Below, piece after piece: positions 16,904 through 26,204 of a stretch of 51,407 bases of DNA. How positions within the stretch are numbered: position 1 is the stretch's first letter; each line of letters opens with the position of its first letter. The stretch spans positions 1 to 51,407 of the forward strand of contig JAQVZL010000003.1 of assembly GCA_028708215.1 (NCBI GenBank). The letters are read 5' to 3'. The position numbers were made by a program, and so were the translations under genes. A model generated the notes under the pieces. The model was not told the origin of the DNA and ran no database searches. It saw nothing but the letters and a program-made list of their open reading frames with translations. Source of the stretch: Bacteroidales bacterium. GTDB lineage: Bacteria; Bacteroidota; Bacteroidia; Bacteroidales; UBA932.

Positions 16904-18319
16904 ATGACAGAACCAAAACATACCATGGTGTGGAATAATTGTCTCACAATTGTAAAAGACATTATTCGTCCCCAAAGTTTTAAAACATGGTTTGAACCAA
17001 TTAGAGCTGTCAAGATTGCTGGAGAGGTATTAACTATTGAAGTTCCCTCTAATTTCTTTAGAGAGTACCTAGAAGAACACTACATAGACCTAATTAGCAA
17101 AGCACTAAAAAGGGAACTTGGCAAAGAGGCCCAATTAGAATATAATGTAAAAGTTGTCTCTGGAGAAGATGTAGTTACATACCCTCAACAACCAAAAAAA
17201 GAGATCAAAAACAAATCGGTACCATTTCCCAATAAAGCAGGAAATATTACCAATCCATTTATAATTCCAGGGCTGCAGCAACTAGAGATTGACCCCCAAC
17301 TCAACTCCCTCTACTCTTTCGAAAACTTTATTGAAGGGGAGTGTAACAAACTAGCAAGATCTGCTGGACTAAATATTGCAGCTAACCCAGGAAAAGGAAC
17401 ATTCAACCCCCTCTTCCTTTATGGTAAATCTGGTTTAGGAAAGACCCACCTTGCACAAGCAATAGGAATTTCAATAAAGAAACAGTTTCAAGATAAGATA
17501 GTACTTTATGTAAGTGCAAACAGGTTCATGACACAATACATGGATGCAACAACTGTAAAAAATAAGCTTACAGACTTTCTTCACTTCTATCAAATGATAG
17601 ACGTATTAATTATAGACGATGTACATGAGTTCTCTGGAAAAGCTGGCACACAAAATGCTTTTTTCCATATTTTCAGCCATCTTCACTCTGTTGGTAAGCA
17701 ACTAATTTTAACTTCAGATAAAGCACCTGTAGATTTGCAAGATTTAGAGATAAGGCTGCTTTCTAGGTTTAAGTGGGGTCTTATAGCAGAGCTTTTACCT
17801 CCAGATTACGAAACAAGAATAGCTATATTAAAAGCAAAGAGCTATAAAGATGGTATTACACTCCCAGAAGAGGTAACAGAATATGTTGCTTCTAGGGTTA
17901 CTACCAATATTAGAGAACTGGAGGGGACATTAATATCTCTTCTAGCCCACTCTACTTTAACCAACAAAAAAATAGATCTAGACCTTGCAGAGAGTCTCAT
18001 TGAAAAGCTTGTGACTAAAAACAAGCCCGAAATAACAATAGATCATATTCAAAAAATTGTTTGCGACTATTTCAAAATTGAGGCCGAAAGGTTTTTAAGT
18101 CCTTCCAGAAAAAGAGAGCTTGTACAAGCAAGACAAATTGCTATGTTCTTAAGTAGAAATCACACTAAAAACTCTTTAGCATCTATAGGGAGTAAAACTG
18201 GTGGAAGAGATCACGCAACAGTGCTGCACGCATACAATACTGTCCGTGATCTTTTGGATACCGACAGATCTTTCCGTAAATTTGTTGTGGATATTGAGAA
18301 GAAGCTCAAATCCAACTAA
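16904..18319 (+). CDS. dnaA: Chromosomal replication initiator protein DnaA
   Basis: 471 residues. Domain I (about 1-85) has WFEPIRAV and PSNFFREYLEEHY. A linker follows, then the AAA+ domain with Walker A GKSGLGKT (about 174-181), Walker B LIIDDVHEF and sensor II. The C-terminal DNA-binding domain has the DnaA signature ASIGSKTGGRDHATVLHA (about residues 428-445). DnaA-ATP opens the replication origin. The linker is short and the first about 10 residues precede the usual family start. It is followed 41 bases later by pepD on the same strand. dnaA is often near oriC in other phyla, but no DnaA-box cluster is visible here. Confidence 0.97.
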   Translation: MTEPKHTMVWNNCLTIVKDIIRPQSFKTWFEPIRAVKIAGEVLTIEVPSNFFREYLEEHYIDLISKALKRELGKEAQLEYNVKVVSGEDVVTYPQQPKKEIKNKSVPFPNKAGNITNPFIIPGLQQLEIDPQLNSLYSFENFIEGECNKLARSAGLNIAANPGKGTFNPLFLYGKSGLGKTHLAQAIGISIKKQFQDKIVLYVSANRFMTQYMDATTVKNKLTDFLHFYQMIDVLIIDDVHEFSGKAGTQNAFFHIFSHLHSVGKQLILTSDKAPVDLQDLEIRLLSRFKWGLIAELLPPDYETRIAILKAKSYKDGITLPEEVTEYVASRVTTNIRELEGTLISLLAHSTLTNKKIDLDLAESLIEKLVTKNKPEITIDHIQKIVCDYFKIEAERFLSPSRKRELVQARQIAMFLSRNHTKNSLASIGSKTGGRDHATVLHAYNTVRDLLDTDRSFRKFVVDIEKKLKSN

Positions 18320-18360
18320 CTATTATCTTCTATGTACATAACTCTTAAATAACTTCAGAT

Positions 18361-19797
18361 ATGGAGAATTCTAAAATATTTTCAATATTCGACCAGATTA
18401 CCAAAATTCCACGTGAAAGCGGTAAAGAAGAACAAATAATTCAATATCTAATTGACTTTGCAAAAAGCAGGTCACTCGAATACAAAAAAGACCAAGCAGG
18501 TAACGTAGTTATACTTAAACCTGGCACACCAGGAATGGAAAATGCTCCTACAGTAGTACTACAAAGCCACTCAGATATGGTATGTGAAAAAAATGCCGAT
18601 AGTGATTTTAATTTTGACACAGACCCAATAAAGTACCAAGAAGAAGATGGCTGGCTAATTGCTAAAGAGACCACTTTAGGAGCAGACTGCGGAATAGGGA
18701 TGGCTGCACAATTGGCAGTACTAGATTCAAACAACATAAAGCATGGCCCCATAGAGGCTCTATTCACTACAGAAGAAGAGACAGGCCTTATTGGAGCTCA
18801 ATCTCTAAAACCAGGCTTTATAAAGGGAGAGATACTAATTAACCTAGATTCCGAAGATGAAGGCGAACTCTTTATTGGATGTGCAGGAGGAGTAGATACA
18901 ACAGCAAAGTTCCACTATAGCAAAGAGGAGGTCTCTCCAGAGAATTCCTTTGTTAAAGTATCTATATCTGGTGCTACAGGCGGGCATAGTGGAGATGAAA
19001 TTGACAAGAATAGAGCCAATGCAAATCAACTTCTCTTCCGCTACCTCTACCAACTATCTAGCACAACAAATTTTGCCCTCTGCTCTGTAGATGGAGGGAA
19101 CAAACGTAACGCTATAGCTAGAGAAGCTCATGCAGTAATTGCCATCTCTGCAGAAGAGAGAGCATCTGCCAAAGTTCTTTTTTTAAAAACAGTAAACGAA
19201 GCGAAAGAAGAGCACTCAAAGTCAGACCCAGAACTAACTGGCTCGTTTGAAAGCGCTCCACCAACTAATGAAGCCATAGATAAAAAGACCACCACTAAAT
19301 TAATACATGCAATGCATGGAGTTCCACACGGTGTTCTTGCAATGAGCCAAGATATTGAAGGTCTTGTAGAGACCTCTACAAACCTTGCATCAATCAAAAT
19401 GAAAGAGGGCAACATTATACGTATAGGAACAAGCCAAAGAAGCTCCCTAAACTCAGGTAGGTTCAATGCTGCTAGCAGAGTAGAAGCAGTATTTGCACTT
19501 GCTGGAGCAAAAGTTACACACGAAAGCGAATATCCAGGGTGGAAACCAAGAACAGACTCTCCTATTTTAGATATATCAGAAAAATCATATACCTCACTTT
19601 TTGGTAAAAAGCCAATAGTAAGAGCAATACACGCAGGTTTGGAGTGCGGAATGTTCCTCAATACCTACCCCAATTTAGATATGATCTCTTTTGGACCAAC
19701 AATTAAAGGAGCACATGCACCAGGAGAGAAGTTAGAGATAGCAACCGTAGATAAGTTTCGCAAATTACTAATTGACATACTTGAAAAAATTAAATAA
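18361..19797 (+). CDS. pepD: Aminoacyl-histidine dipeptidase (PepD, M20C)
   Basis: 478 residues, the family length. Zinc-site motifs of the M20 family are visible: LQSHSDMV (first His and the catalytic Asp two residues on), LGADCGIGMA (bridging Asp), TTEEETGLIGA (catalytic Glu pair), LDSEDEGELFIG, and HAGLECGMF near the C-terminus. The lid domain between (about 205-390) holds SGATGGHSGDEI. It hydrolyses Xaa-His and other dipeptides in the cytosol, supplying amino acids to a peptide-fermenting cell. It lies between dnaA (41 bases) and rpe (15 bases), the latter almost certainly co-transcribed. Confidence 0.95.
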   Translation: MENSKIFSIFDQITKIPRESGKEEQIIQYLIDFAKSRSLEYKKDQAGNVVILKPGTPGMENAPTVVLQSHSDMVCEKNADSDFNFDTDPIKYQEEDGWLIAKETTLGADCGIGMAAQLAVLDSNNIKHGPIEALFTTEEETGLIGAQSLKPGFIKGEILINLDSEDEGELFIGCAGGVDTTAKFHYSKEEVSPENSFVKVSISGATGGHSGDEIDKNRANANQLLFRYLYQLSSTTNFALCSVDGGNKRNAIAREAHAVIAISAEERASAKVLFLKTVNEAKEEHSKSDPELTGSFESAPPTNEAIDKKTTTKLIHAMHGVPHGVLAMSQDIEGLVETSTNLASIKMKEGNIIRIGTSQRSSLNSGRFNAASRVEAVFALAGAKVTHESEYPGWKPRTDSPILDISEKSYTSLFGKKPIVRAIHAGLECGMFLNTYPNLDMISFGPTIKGAHAPGEKLEIATVDKFRKLLIDILEKIK

Positions 19798-19812
19798 CTA
19801 GAATAAACAACC

Positions 19813-20466
19813 ATGCATCACTCAATTGCACCCTCAATGCTATCGGCAAATTTCAGCAACCTTGAAAAAGACATTGAGCTAGTAAATTCAAGCGAAGCAA
19901 ATCTGTTCCACCTAGATATTATGGATGGAGTATTTGTACCTAACATATCATACGGGTTCCCTGTTGTAAAAGCTATTGCATCTAAAGCAAAAAAACCTTT
20001 AGATGCCCACCTAATGATAGTAGACCCAGACAGATACTTAGAGAACTTTGCACAGTTGGGGGTAAATTATTTGAGTGTGCACTACGAGGCATGTACACAT
20101 TTACATAGAACCATCCAGAAGATTAAATCACTTGGAATGAAAGCAGGTGTTGCCCTTAACCCTCATACACCAGTAGAAACCCTTACAGACATTCTTTCAG
20201 AAACAGACTTTATACTTATTATGTCTGTAAACCCTGGCTTTGGGGGGCAGAGCTTCATAGAGAACTCCTATTCAAAAATTAAACGTCTTAAAAAGATGAT
20301 TGAACAGAGATCTCTAAACACTCTAATAGAGGTAGATGGAGGAGTCAACAAAGAAAATGCTCCACTTCTTTTCAAAAGTGGAGCAAATATTCTTGTTGCA
20401 GGTAATTCTGTATTTGCATCTAGTGACCCCGCAAAAGCAATTACCCAATTAAAAAACGCTCTATAA
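19813..20466 (+). CDS. rpe: Ribulose-phosphate 3-epimerase
   Basis: 217 residues forming a TIM barrel. Start APSMLSANFSNLEKDIEL carries the conserved Ser; HLDIMDGVFVPNISYG holds the metal His and catalytic Asp; DAHLMIVDPDRYL the second His; IMSVNPGFGGQSF the phosphate site and IEVDGGVNKENA the second catalytic Asp. It interconverts ribulose-5-phosphate and xylulose-5-phosphate in the pentose phosphate pathway. It follows pepD by 15 bases. Its TAA overlaps tail to tail with the stop of birA on the other strand (6 bases shared). Confidence 0.96.
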   Translation: MHHSIAPSMLSANFSNLEKDIELVNSSEANLFHLDIMDGVFVPNISYGFPVVKAIASKAKKPLDAHLMIVDPDRYLENFAQLGVNYLSVHYEACTHLHRTIQKIKSLGMKAGVALNPHTPVETLTDILSETDFILIMSVNPGFGGQSFIENSYSKIKRLKKMIEQRSLNTLIEVDGGVNKENAPLLFKSGANILVAGNSVFASSDPAKAITQLKNAL

Positions 20467-21207
20467 AATATACTTTATCTCCTTAAAGGAGTACCTTTTT
20501 GTAGTACCATCTTCTTTCTCTAAAAGAAGGCAAGCACTACTATCAATCCCAGTAATTCTAGCAGTAATAATCTCTCCACCAGGAGTCTCTTGGTACTTAT
20601 GAAACTCATCTAACCTATATAAAGAGTTATAGTACTCAGAATCTAACTTATCAATAGCTCTGCTAGAAGAGTAGTTAATAAAAGGGAAATAAACATCATA
20701 GATATACCCTGCCAAAGCCTCCAACTCATCTTCTGCATTAAACTCTCTACCTAAAATATTTTTCATTGATATTGGGTTTGGTGCGGTAGAACTAAACTTA
20801 TCTTGATTTAAATTCAATCCAACACCAACAACAGAACCAGACAAAATGTCACCTGACAAAAAATGCTCTATAAGAATTCCACACACCTTTTTGTCGCCAA
20901 CATATATATCGTTAGGCCATTTTATTTTTGCCTCTACCCCCCTACTTTTCAAGTATCTTTTAATACCAATTGTAACAATTTGAGCTATAACAAACTGTTT
21001 ATCAGCTCTTATACTGTCTGACTTTAGAATCAAAGAAAACGTTAAATTCTTACCAGATTGACTCTCCCAATTAGTGCCTCTTTGCCCTCTGCCAGCAGTT
21101 TGAAATTTAGAAGCGACAACTGTAAAATCGTCATATTCTTTAAACCTCCTAAGAGCCTCACTATTAGTTGAATCCAGAGTGTTGTGCCAAATAATTTTAA
21201 GCGTCAT
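20461..21207 (-). CDS. birA: Biotin--[acetyl-CoA-carboxylase] ligase (BirA, no HTH)
   Basis: 248 residues with the biotin protein ligase catalytic domain only; there is no N-terminal helix-turn-helix, so it should not repress biotin genes. Motifs: STNSEALRRF, the biotinyl-AMP loop GRGQRGTNWESQSGKNLTFS (20 residues), KWPNDIYVGDKKVCGILIE and VVGVGLNLNQ. It attaches biotin to the BCCP subunit of biotin-dependent carboxylases such as methylmalonyl/propionyl-CoA decarboxylase. The stop (TAG) overlaps the rpe stop on the opposite strand. Confidence 0.95.
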   Translation of the reverse strand: MTLKIIWHNTLDSTNSEALRRFKEYDDFTVVASKFQTAGRGQRGTNWESQSGKNLTFSLILKSDSIRADKQFVIAQIVTIGIKRYLKSRGVEAKIKWPNDIYVGDKKVCGILIEHFLSGDILSGSVVGVGLNLNQDKFSSTAPNPISMKNILGREFNAEDELEALAGYIYDVYFPFINYSSSRAIDKLDSEYYNSLYRLDEFHKYQETPGGEIITARITGIDSSACLLLEKEDGTTKRYSFKEIKYIL

Positions 21208-21219
21208 AATAATTATTTT

Positions 21220-21249
21220 ATTGTTGGTCTATAAATTGCAGTATTTTTG
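21220..21249 (+). promoter_or_regulatory. Promoter of rsfS-ftsH-cdsA
   Basis: TTG at 21221-21223, 18 bases, then TATTTTTG at 21242-21249: a close fit to the Bacteroidetes promoter. It lies 61 bases before the preferred rsfS ATG and 31 before the alternative GTG. Confidence 0.6.
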
Positions 21250-21309
21250 TAAATTACTAGACTTTAAAAAACAATTATTGTGCCAATAAAAGAGAAAATA
21301 ACTTCGACC

Positions 21310-21666
21310 ATGAGCGAAGCAGATAAAAAAGAGATAAAATGTATAGTAGATGCAATGCAAGACAAAAAAGCAAGCTTTGTTTGCTCGTTAAACTTAACAT
21401 CTACAGGAACAGCTATTTGCGATCATTTTGTAATCTGTAATGCAGATTCCACTTCACAAGTAGTAGCAATTGCAGATAACGTAGAAGAGATGATGATCCA
21501 AAATTGCGACAGAAAAGTAATTCGCAAACAAGGAAAAGAGAATGGATTTTGGATAATTCTAGACTACAGCAACATAGTTGTTCATATATTCCAGACTGAA
21601 TACAGGCAATTCTATAGATTAGAAGATTTATGGGCCGATGCAGAAAAAACCACTTATCAAGATTAA
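21310..21666 (+). CDS. rsfS: Ribosome silencing factor RsfS
   Basis: 118 residues of the RsfS/Iojap family, with IVDAMQDKKASFVCSLNL, CDHFVICNADSTSQVVAIAD, DYSNIVVHIF and FYRLEDLWADA. RsfS binds ribosomal protein uL14 and blocks subunit joining when nutrients run low. The ATG at 21310 is preferred because it puts about seven residues before the family's first helix, as in relatives; a GTG at 21280 would add ten residues (MPIKEKITST). It is the first gene of a run rsfS-ftsH-cdsA, an arrangement common in Bacteroidetes. Confidence 0.93.
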   Translation: MSEADKKEIKCIVDAMQDKKASFVCSLNLTSTGTAICDHFVICNADSTSQVVAIADNVEEMMIQNCDRKVIRKQGKENGFWIILDYSNIVVHIFQTEYRQFYRLEDLWADAEKTTYQD

Positions 21667-21671
21667 CACAT

Positions 21672-23699
21672 ATGCAATCAAAAAACAATAAAAAACTTAA
21701 AGATCAACTACCTAAGATTAAGCCTCCTAAATTTAACATTTTATGGATATACATTGTGCTCCTAGCGGCCATTGCATATATGTGGAGCTCTTATGATGGT
21801 GGCGAGCCAATAAAGTCTGAATGGCTTAGTATTAAAGAAGAGATGGCTACAACAGGAGACGTAGAGAAAATTATTTACGTAACCAACGAACAAAAAGCAG
21901 AAGTTTTTATCAAAAAAGATAGCCTCTACAAATATAAAGAAGAGTTTGGAGGCAAAGAGCCTAAATTTGGGCCACACTTCTACTTTATAGTCTCATCTAA
22001 CTTTAACCCAGAAGAGCAATTTGAATCTGTACTAACTGAGTTACCAACAGAAGACAAATTCTCATTTCAAACCGAAGAGCGCACAAACTATTTTACCAAA
22101 GCTCTTGAGTGGCTACTATTCCCAATAATAATATTAGCACTATGGATATTTATGTTCAGACGAATGAACAAAACCATGGGCGGAGGAGCTGGAGGAAAAG
22201 GCGGCGGAGGGATATTCTCTGTAGGAAAATCCCAAGCAAAACTTTTTGACAAAGAGAACCACTCCAAAACTAACTTCAAAGATGTAGCAGGGCTAGAAGA
22301 GGCAAAAATAGAGGTAATGGAAATTGTAGATTTCCTTAAAAACCCAAGCAAATATACAACACTAGGCGGTCAAATTCCCAAAGGAGCGCTCTTGGTAGGG
22401 CCTCCAGGTACTGGAAAAACCCTACTAGCAAAAGCTGTAGCCGGAGAGGCCAATGTTCCATTTTTCTCAATCTCTGGATCTGACTTTGTAGAGATGTTTG
22501 TAGGAGTAGGAGCCTCAAGAGTAAGAGATCTATTCCGCCAAGCAAAAGAGAAAGCCCCATGTATTGTTTTTATAGATGAGATAGATGCAGTAGGCCGAGC
22601 TAGAGGCAAAAACGCAGGATTCTCTTCGAACGACGAAAGAGAAAACACCCTAAACCAGCTACTCACAGAGATGGACGGCTTCGGCTCAAATTCAGGAGTA
22701 ATCATACTCGCTGCCACCAACCGAGCAGACATCCTAGACAAAGCACTCATGAGAGCAGGCCGATTCGACCGCCAAATACATGTAGACCTCCCCGAGCTTA
22801 ACGAGAGGTTAGATATCTTTAAAGTACACCTAAGACCCCTTAAACTAGCAGAAGGTTTCGATATAGATTTTCTAGCAAAACAGACTCCTGGTTTTTCTGG
22901 GGCCGATATAGCAAATGTATGCAACGAAGCTGCTCTTATCGCAGCTAGGAACAACAAAGATTGCGTTGAAAAACAAGATTTTTTAGATGCAGTAGATAGA
23001 ATTATTGGAGGTCTTGAAAGGCGAAGTAAAATAATCTCTCCACAAGAAAAGAGAACAATAGCTTTTCACGAAGCAGGCCATGCAACAGTAAGCTGGATGC
23101 TACCACACGCAAACCCTCTCCTAAAAGTGACCATAATTCCACGTGGCAGGTCTTTAGGAGCAGCATGGTACCTTCCAGAAGAACGCCAAATAACCACCAC
23201 AGAACAAATGATGGACGAGATGGCGGCAACTATGGGAGGAAGAGCAGCAGAAGAGGTAGTAAACAATATGATCTCATCTGGTGCTTTAAACGATTTAGAA
23301 AGAGTTACCAAGCAGGCCTACGGAATGGTATCATACCTAGGTATGAGTAAAGAGGTGGGAAATCTCTCTTTCTACGACTCTTCAGACTCTAGAGGCTTCA
23401 ATTTTGGTAAGCCTTATAGTGAAAAAACTGCAGAACTTATAGATGCCGAAGCTAAAAACCTTATAGACCAAGCATATGAAATGGCTAAAAAGGTATTAAT
23501 AGATAACATGGAGGGCTTTACCAAACTTGCCGAACAACTTTTAGAAAAAGAGGTAATTTTTGCCGAAGATCTAGAGAAGATATTTGGGAAAAAAGCAGGT
23601 TCTCAACCTCCTACTGTAAAAGAGCAGATAGAGCATGAAATAGAAGAGTCTGAAAATAAAGAGAAACCTAAGAAAGAGGTAAATATAGAGAATGAATAA
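21672..23699 (+). CDS. ftsH: ATP-dependent zinc metalloprotease FtsH
   Basis: 675 residues from ATG 21672, five bases after the rsfS stop; an earlier in-frame ATG at 21630 would overlap rsfS and is unlikely. Order: TM helix about 20-38, a periplasmic domain, TM helix about 140-158, a Gly-rich linker, AAA+ domain with Walker A GPPGTGKT (about 243-250), Walker [12 protein letters not shown], second region of homology [17 protein letters not shown], then the M41 peptidase with HEAGH (about 466-470) and the Asp zinc ligand in [11 protein letters not shown]. It degrades misassembled membrane proteins and regulates lipid A synthesis in other bacteria. Bases about 22625-22815 use C-ending and CGN codons far more than the rest of the gene (see findings). 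Its last 8 bases overlap cdsA. Confidence 0.97.
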   Translation: MQSKNNKKLKDQLPKIKPPKFNILWIYIVLLAAIAYMWSSYDGGEPIKSEWLSIKEEMATTGDVEKIIYVTNEQKAEVFIKKDSLYKYKEEFGGKEPKFGPHFYFIVSSNFNPEEQFESVLTELPTEDKFSFQTEERTNYFTKALEWLLFPIIILALWIFMFRRMNKTMGGGAGGKGGGGIFSVGKSQAKLFDKENHSKTNFKDVAGLEEAKIEVMEIVDFLKNPSKYTTLGGQIPKGALLVGPPGTGKTLLAKAVAGEANVPFFSISGSDFVEMFVGVGASRVRDLFRQAKEKAPCIVFIDEIDAVGRARGKNAGFSSNDERENTLNQLLTEMDGFGSNSGVIILAATNRADILDKALMRAGRFDRQIHVDLPELNERLDIFKVHLRPLKLAEGFDIDFLAKQTPGFSGADIANVCNEAALIAARNNKDCVEKQDFLDAVDRIIGGLERRSKIISPQEKRTIAFHEAGHATVSWMLPHANPLLKVTIIPRGRSLGAAWYLPEERQITTTEQMMDEMAATMGGRAAEEVVNNMISSGALNDLERVTKQAYGMVSYLGMSKEVGNLSFYDSSDSRGFNFGKPYSEKTAELIDAEAKNLIDQAYEMAKKVLIDNMEGFTKLAEQLLEKEVIFAEDLEKIFGKKAGSQPPTVKEQIEHEIEESENKEKPKKEVNIENE

Positions 23700-24528
23700 G
23701 ACACTAATACGCTCTTTAAGTGGAGCACTATTTCTAATAATAGTAACAGGATCTATGCTATTAGGTCCTGTTATTTTTGCATTAGTAATGGTTTTTGCAC
23801 TACTAGTTGCTACAAAAGAGTTTCTTAATATTTCCCTTAAAGATAAATTCAAATATCCTAGATTAATAACTCTAATAACCTCATTCCTTATATATCTATT
23901 ACTCTTTCTTTATTATCACAACAACATAGAAATTAAATATTTTTGGCTCTTAGTACTTCCCTTTATAGCCATAATTGTCTCTATTTTATATAGTAAAGAA
24001 TCTATCTCTAGTAGCTACTATAAAACAGCCTTTCTATTAGTGGCTCCACTCTATATAGCTCTCCCCCTATCGCTAACCAATACAATACTATTCAACAACC
24101 AAGGCACCTATATCCCAAACACTCTCCTATCTATCTTTATTATCCTCTGGAGCTGCGATGTAGGAGCATATGTATTTGGAATTAGCTTTGGCCAGAAAAA
24201 CGGACACAAACTGTTCCCCTCAATCTCCCCCAAAAAATCTTGGGAAGGCTTCTTTGGAGGTTTAATATCTGCACTAATTACAGGGTTTATATTATATAAA
24301 GTAGGACTTATCACATTTTCTATAATAGATGTTTTAGCTCTTTCTGCTATAATATTCCTTTTTGGAGTATTTGGAGATTTGGTAGAATCGCTCTTTAAAC
24401 GTAATTTTGGAGTCAAAGACTCAGGAAATATAATGCCTGGTCACGGAGGCTTATTAGATAGGTTCGATAGCGCACTGCTAGCACTTCCTGCAGCAATAGC
24501 TTACATTAAACTATTTGAACTAATTTAG
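23692..24528 (+). CDS. cdsA: Phosphatidate cytidylyltransferase
   Basis: 278 residues with about eight transmembrane segments. The CDP-diglyceride synthase signature sits at the C-terminus: KSWEGFFGG, FGDLVESLFKRNFGVKDSG and MPGHGGLLDRFDS, which binds CTP and two Mg ions. It makes CDP-diacylglycerol for phosphatidylserine/phosphatidylethanolamine synthesis. Translation overlaps the ftsH stop by 8 bases. The pyruvoyl decarboxylase of the same lipid pathway follows 80 bases later. Confidence 0.96.
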   Translation: MNKTLIRSLSGALFLIIVTGSMLLGPVIFALVMVFALLVATKEFLNISLKDKFKYPRLITLITSFLIYLLLFLYYHNNIEIKYFWLLVLPFIAIIVSILYSKESISSSYYKTAFLLVAPLYIALPLSLTNTILFNNQGTYIPNTLLSIFIILWSCDVGAYVFGISFGQKNGHKLFPSISPKKSWEGFFGGLISALITGFILYKVGLITFSIIDVLALSAIIFLFGVFGDLVESLFKRNFGVKDSGNIMPGHGGLLDRFDSALLALPAAIAYIKLFELI

Positions 24529-24608
24529 CAAATACTCTAACTCAACTTAGAAAGAATCACTTAAACTTGAACTAAAATAAATTTCGCAACCCATTCATAT
24601 TAAAACAT

Positions 24609-25259
24609 ATGCGCATACACAAAGAGGGCTACAAAATAATTTTAAATAGCTTCTTAATAATAGTAGTAATTGTAATAATTACAATTGTATTGGCAAGCTC
24701 CCCTAAAGTAGGTTACTACACAACTGCAGCTGGCCTACTACTTTTTATTCTTATTGTCCGCTTCTTTAGAGAGCCCAATAGAACTCCCATAGAAGAGAGC
24801 GGGTCTGTAATAGCCCCAGCAGATGGCACTGTTGTAATTGTAAAAGAGGTTTACGAACCAGAATATCTCAAATGCGAATGCATACAGGTATCAATTTTCA
24901 TGTCTGTGTTTAATGTTCACGTAAACTGGTTCCCAGTAAAAGGGGAGGTAGAATATTTCAAATATCACCCCGGTAAATACTTGGTAGCAATTCACCCAAA
25001 ATCTTCAGAGAAAAACGAGAGAACAACTGTTGTAACAAATGTAGAGGGAACAAAAATACTTACCCGCCAGATAGCTGGGTTCATCGCAAGAAGAATTGTA
25101 AGCTACGCAAAAGAGGGAAATGTAATGAAAGCAGGAGACCAGATGGGCTTTATAAAGTTTGGCTCTAGAGTAGATCTCTTTTTACCTAAAGAGAGCACAA
25201 TACAAGTAATCAAAGGGCAAAAAGTAAAAGGGTGCGAAACAATAATCGCTAAATTTTAA
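24609..25259 (+). CDS. psd: Phosphatidylserine decarboxylase family protein
   Basis: 216 residues, the short (about 215-230) class. Two N-terminal TM segments (about 9-32 and 36-52) are followed by the catalytic part: APADGTVVIV, FMSVFNVHVNWFPVKGEVEY, FIARRIVSYAK and IKFGSRVDLFLP. Self-cleavage at the Gly-Ser of FGSR would make the pyruvoyl group on the small subunit. It converts phosphatidylserine to phosphatidylethanolamine. The stop overlaps the pyrF stop on the other strand by 4 bases. Confidence 0.95.
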   Translation: MRIHKEGYKIILNSFLIIVVIVIITIVLASSPKVGYYTTAAGLLLFILIVRFFREPNRTPIEESGSVIAPADGTVVIVKEVYEPEYLKCECIQVSIFMSVFNVHVNWFPVKGEVEYFKYHPGKYLVAIHPKSSEKNERTTVVTNVEGTKILTRQIAGFIARRIVSYAKEGNVMKAGDQMGFIKFGSRVDLFLPKESTIQVIKGQKVKGCETIIAKF

Positions 25260-26149
25260 AGGTAATTTTTCATTTCTAGAGCAACAGCCTCTGCAGCTAC
25301 AGCAGCAGCTTGGGCATAATTTTGCTCAGAGAATCCACTCTTCTCTTTTTTCCAAGCAAAAATTATATCTCTTGAGATATTAACAAGTAACCCACAAGAA
25401 CTATTCATACCATATTTAACAACCTCTTTTAAAGAGCCTCCCTGCGCACCTACTCCAGGGACTAAGAAAAAATGATTTGGACAATACTCTCTAATCTCTG
25501 CTAACTTCTCTGGGCGAGTTGCCCCCACAACAAACATTGTATTATCTTGTGTACCCCAACTCATAGCTGTTTCAATTACTCTTCTAAAGAGTGGAGCTAC
25601 CTGTTTACTAGATAAACCTGTCTGTTCTTGCGCACCACCATTTAAAAAGAAAGAGCTCTCTTCAAGAGTAACCAAAGTCTCAAAATCTTCTGCAGAAGGG
25701 TTAGATGTAAGAGCAAGAACAACTGCCCAATGTCCACTAAATTTCAAAAAAGGAGCAACCGAATCTTTACCCATATATGGAGCTAAAGTAACAGCATCAC
25801 AATCCATTCTTTCAAAAAAAGCAACAGCATACCTTTCGGCAGTATTTCCAATATCGCCTCTTTTAGCATCGGCAATTATAAAAAGAGAGGGATCTTTACT
25901 TCTTATATACTCTACAGTCATCTCTAACTGCATCCACCCCCTATAACCCAGAGCCTCATAAAAAGCAAGATTAGGTTTATAAGCTACTGCAAAAGCAGAA
26001 GTTGCATCAATAATAGCCTTATTAAACTCAAAAAGTGGATACTCACTCTCGCTTAAAAAATCAGGAATAAGAGCCGGATTAGTATCTAAACCAATACACA
26101 AAAAACTCTTTTTCTTAAGAATATTATTATATAACTCTTTATAATTCAT
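25256..26149 (-). CDS. pyrF: Orotidine 5'-phosphate decarboxylase (type 2)
   Basis: 297 residues, the longer type 2 subfamily (about 270-310). Motifs: IGLDTNPALIP near the N-terminus, AYKPNLAFYEALG, the catalytic FIIADAKRGDIGNTAERYA with the Asp-Lys-Asp charge relay, TLAPYMGKDSVAPF and LVPGVGAQGG. It makes UMP from OMP in de novo pyrimidine synthesis. It lies 55 bases after prfA on the same strand, and ends tail to tail with psd. Confidence 0.96.
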   Translation of the reverse strand: MNYKELYNNILKKKSFLCIGLDTNPALIPDFLSESEYPLFEFNKAIIDATSAFAVAYKPNLAFYEALGYRGWMQLEMTVEYIRSKDPSLFIIADAKRGDIGNTAERYAVAFFERMDCDAVTLAPYMGKDSVAPFLKFSGHWAVVLALTSNPSAEDFETLVTLEESSFFLNGGAQEQTGLSSKQVAPLFRRVIETAMSWGTQDNTMFVVGATRPEKLAEIREYCPNHFFLVPGVGAQGGSLKEVVKYGMNSSCGLLVNISRDIIFAWKKEKSGFSEQNYAQAAAVAAEAVALEMKNYL

Positions 26150-26204
26150 TAAGATTACACTAAATAATAAGAGTCTATAAAATAAACTCCCACATTTATA
26201 TTAA

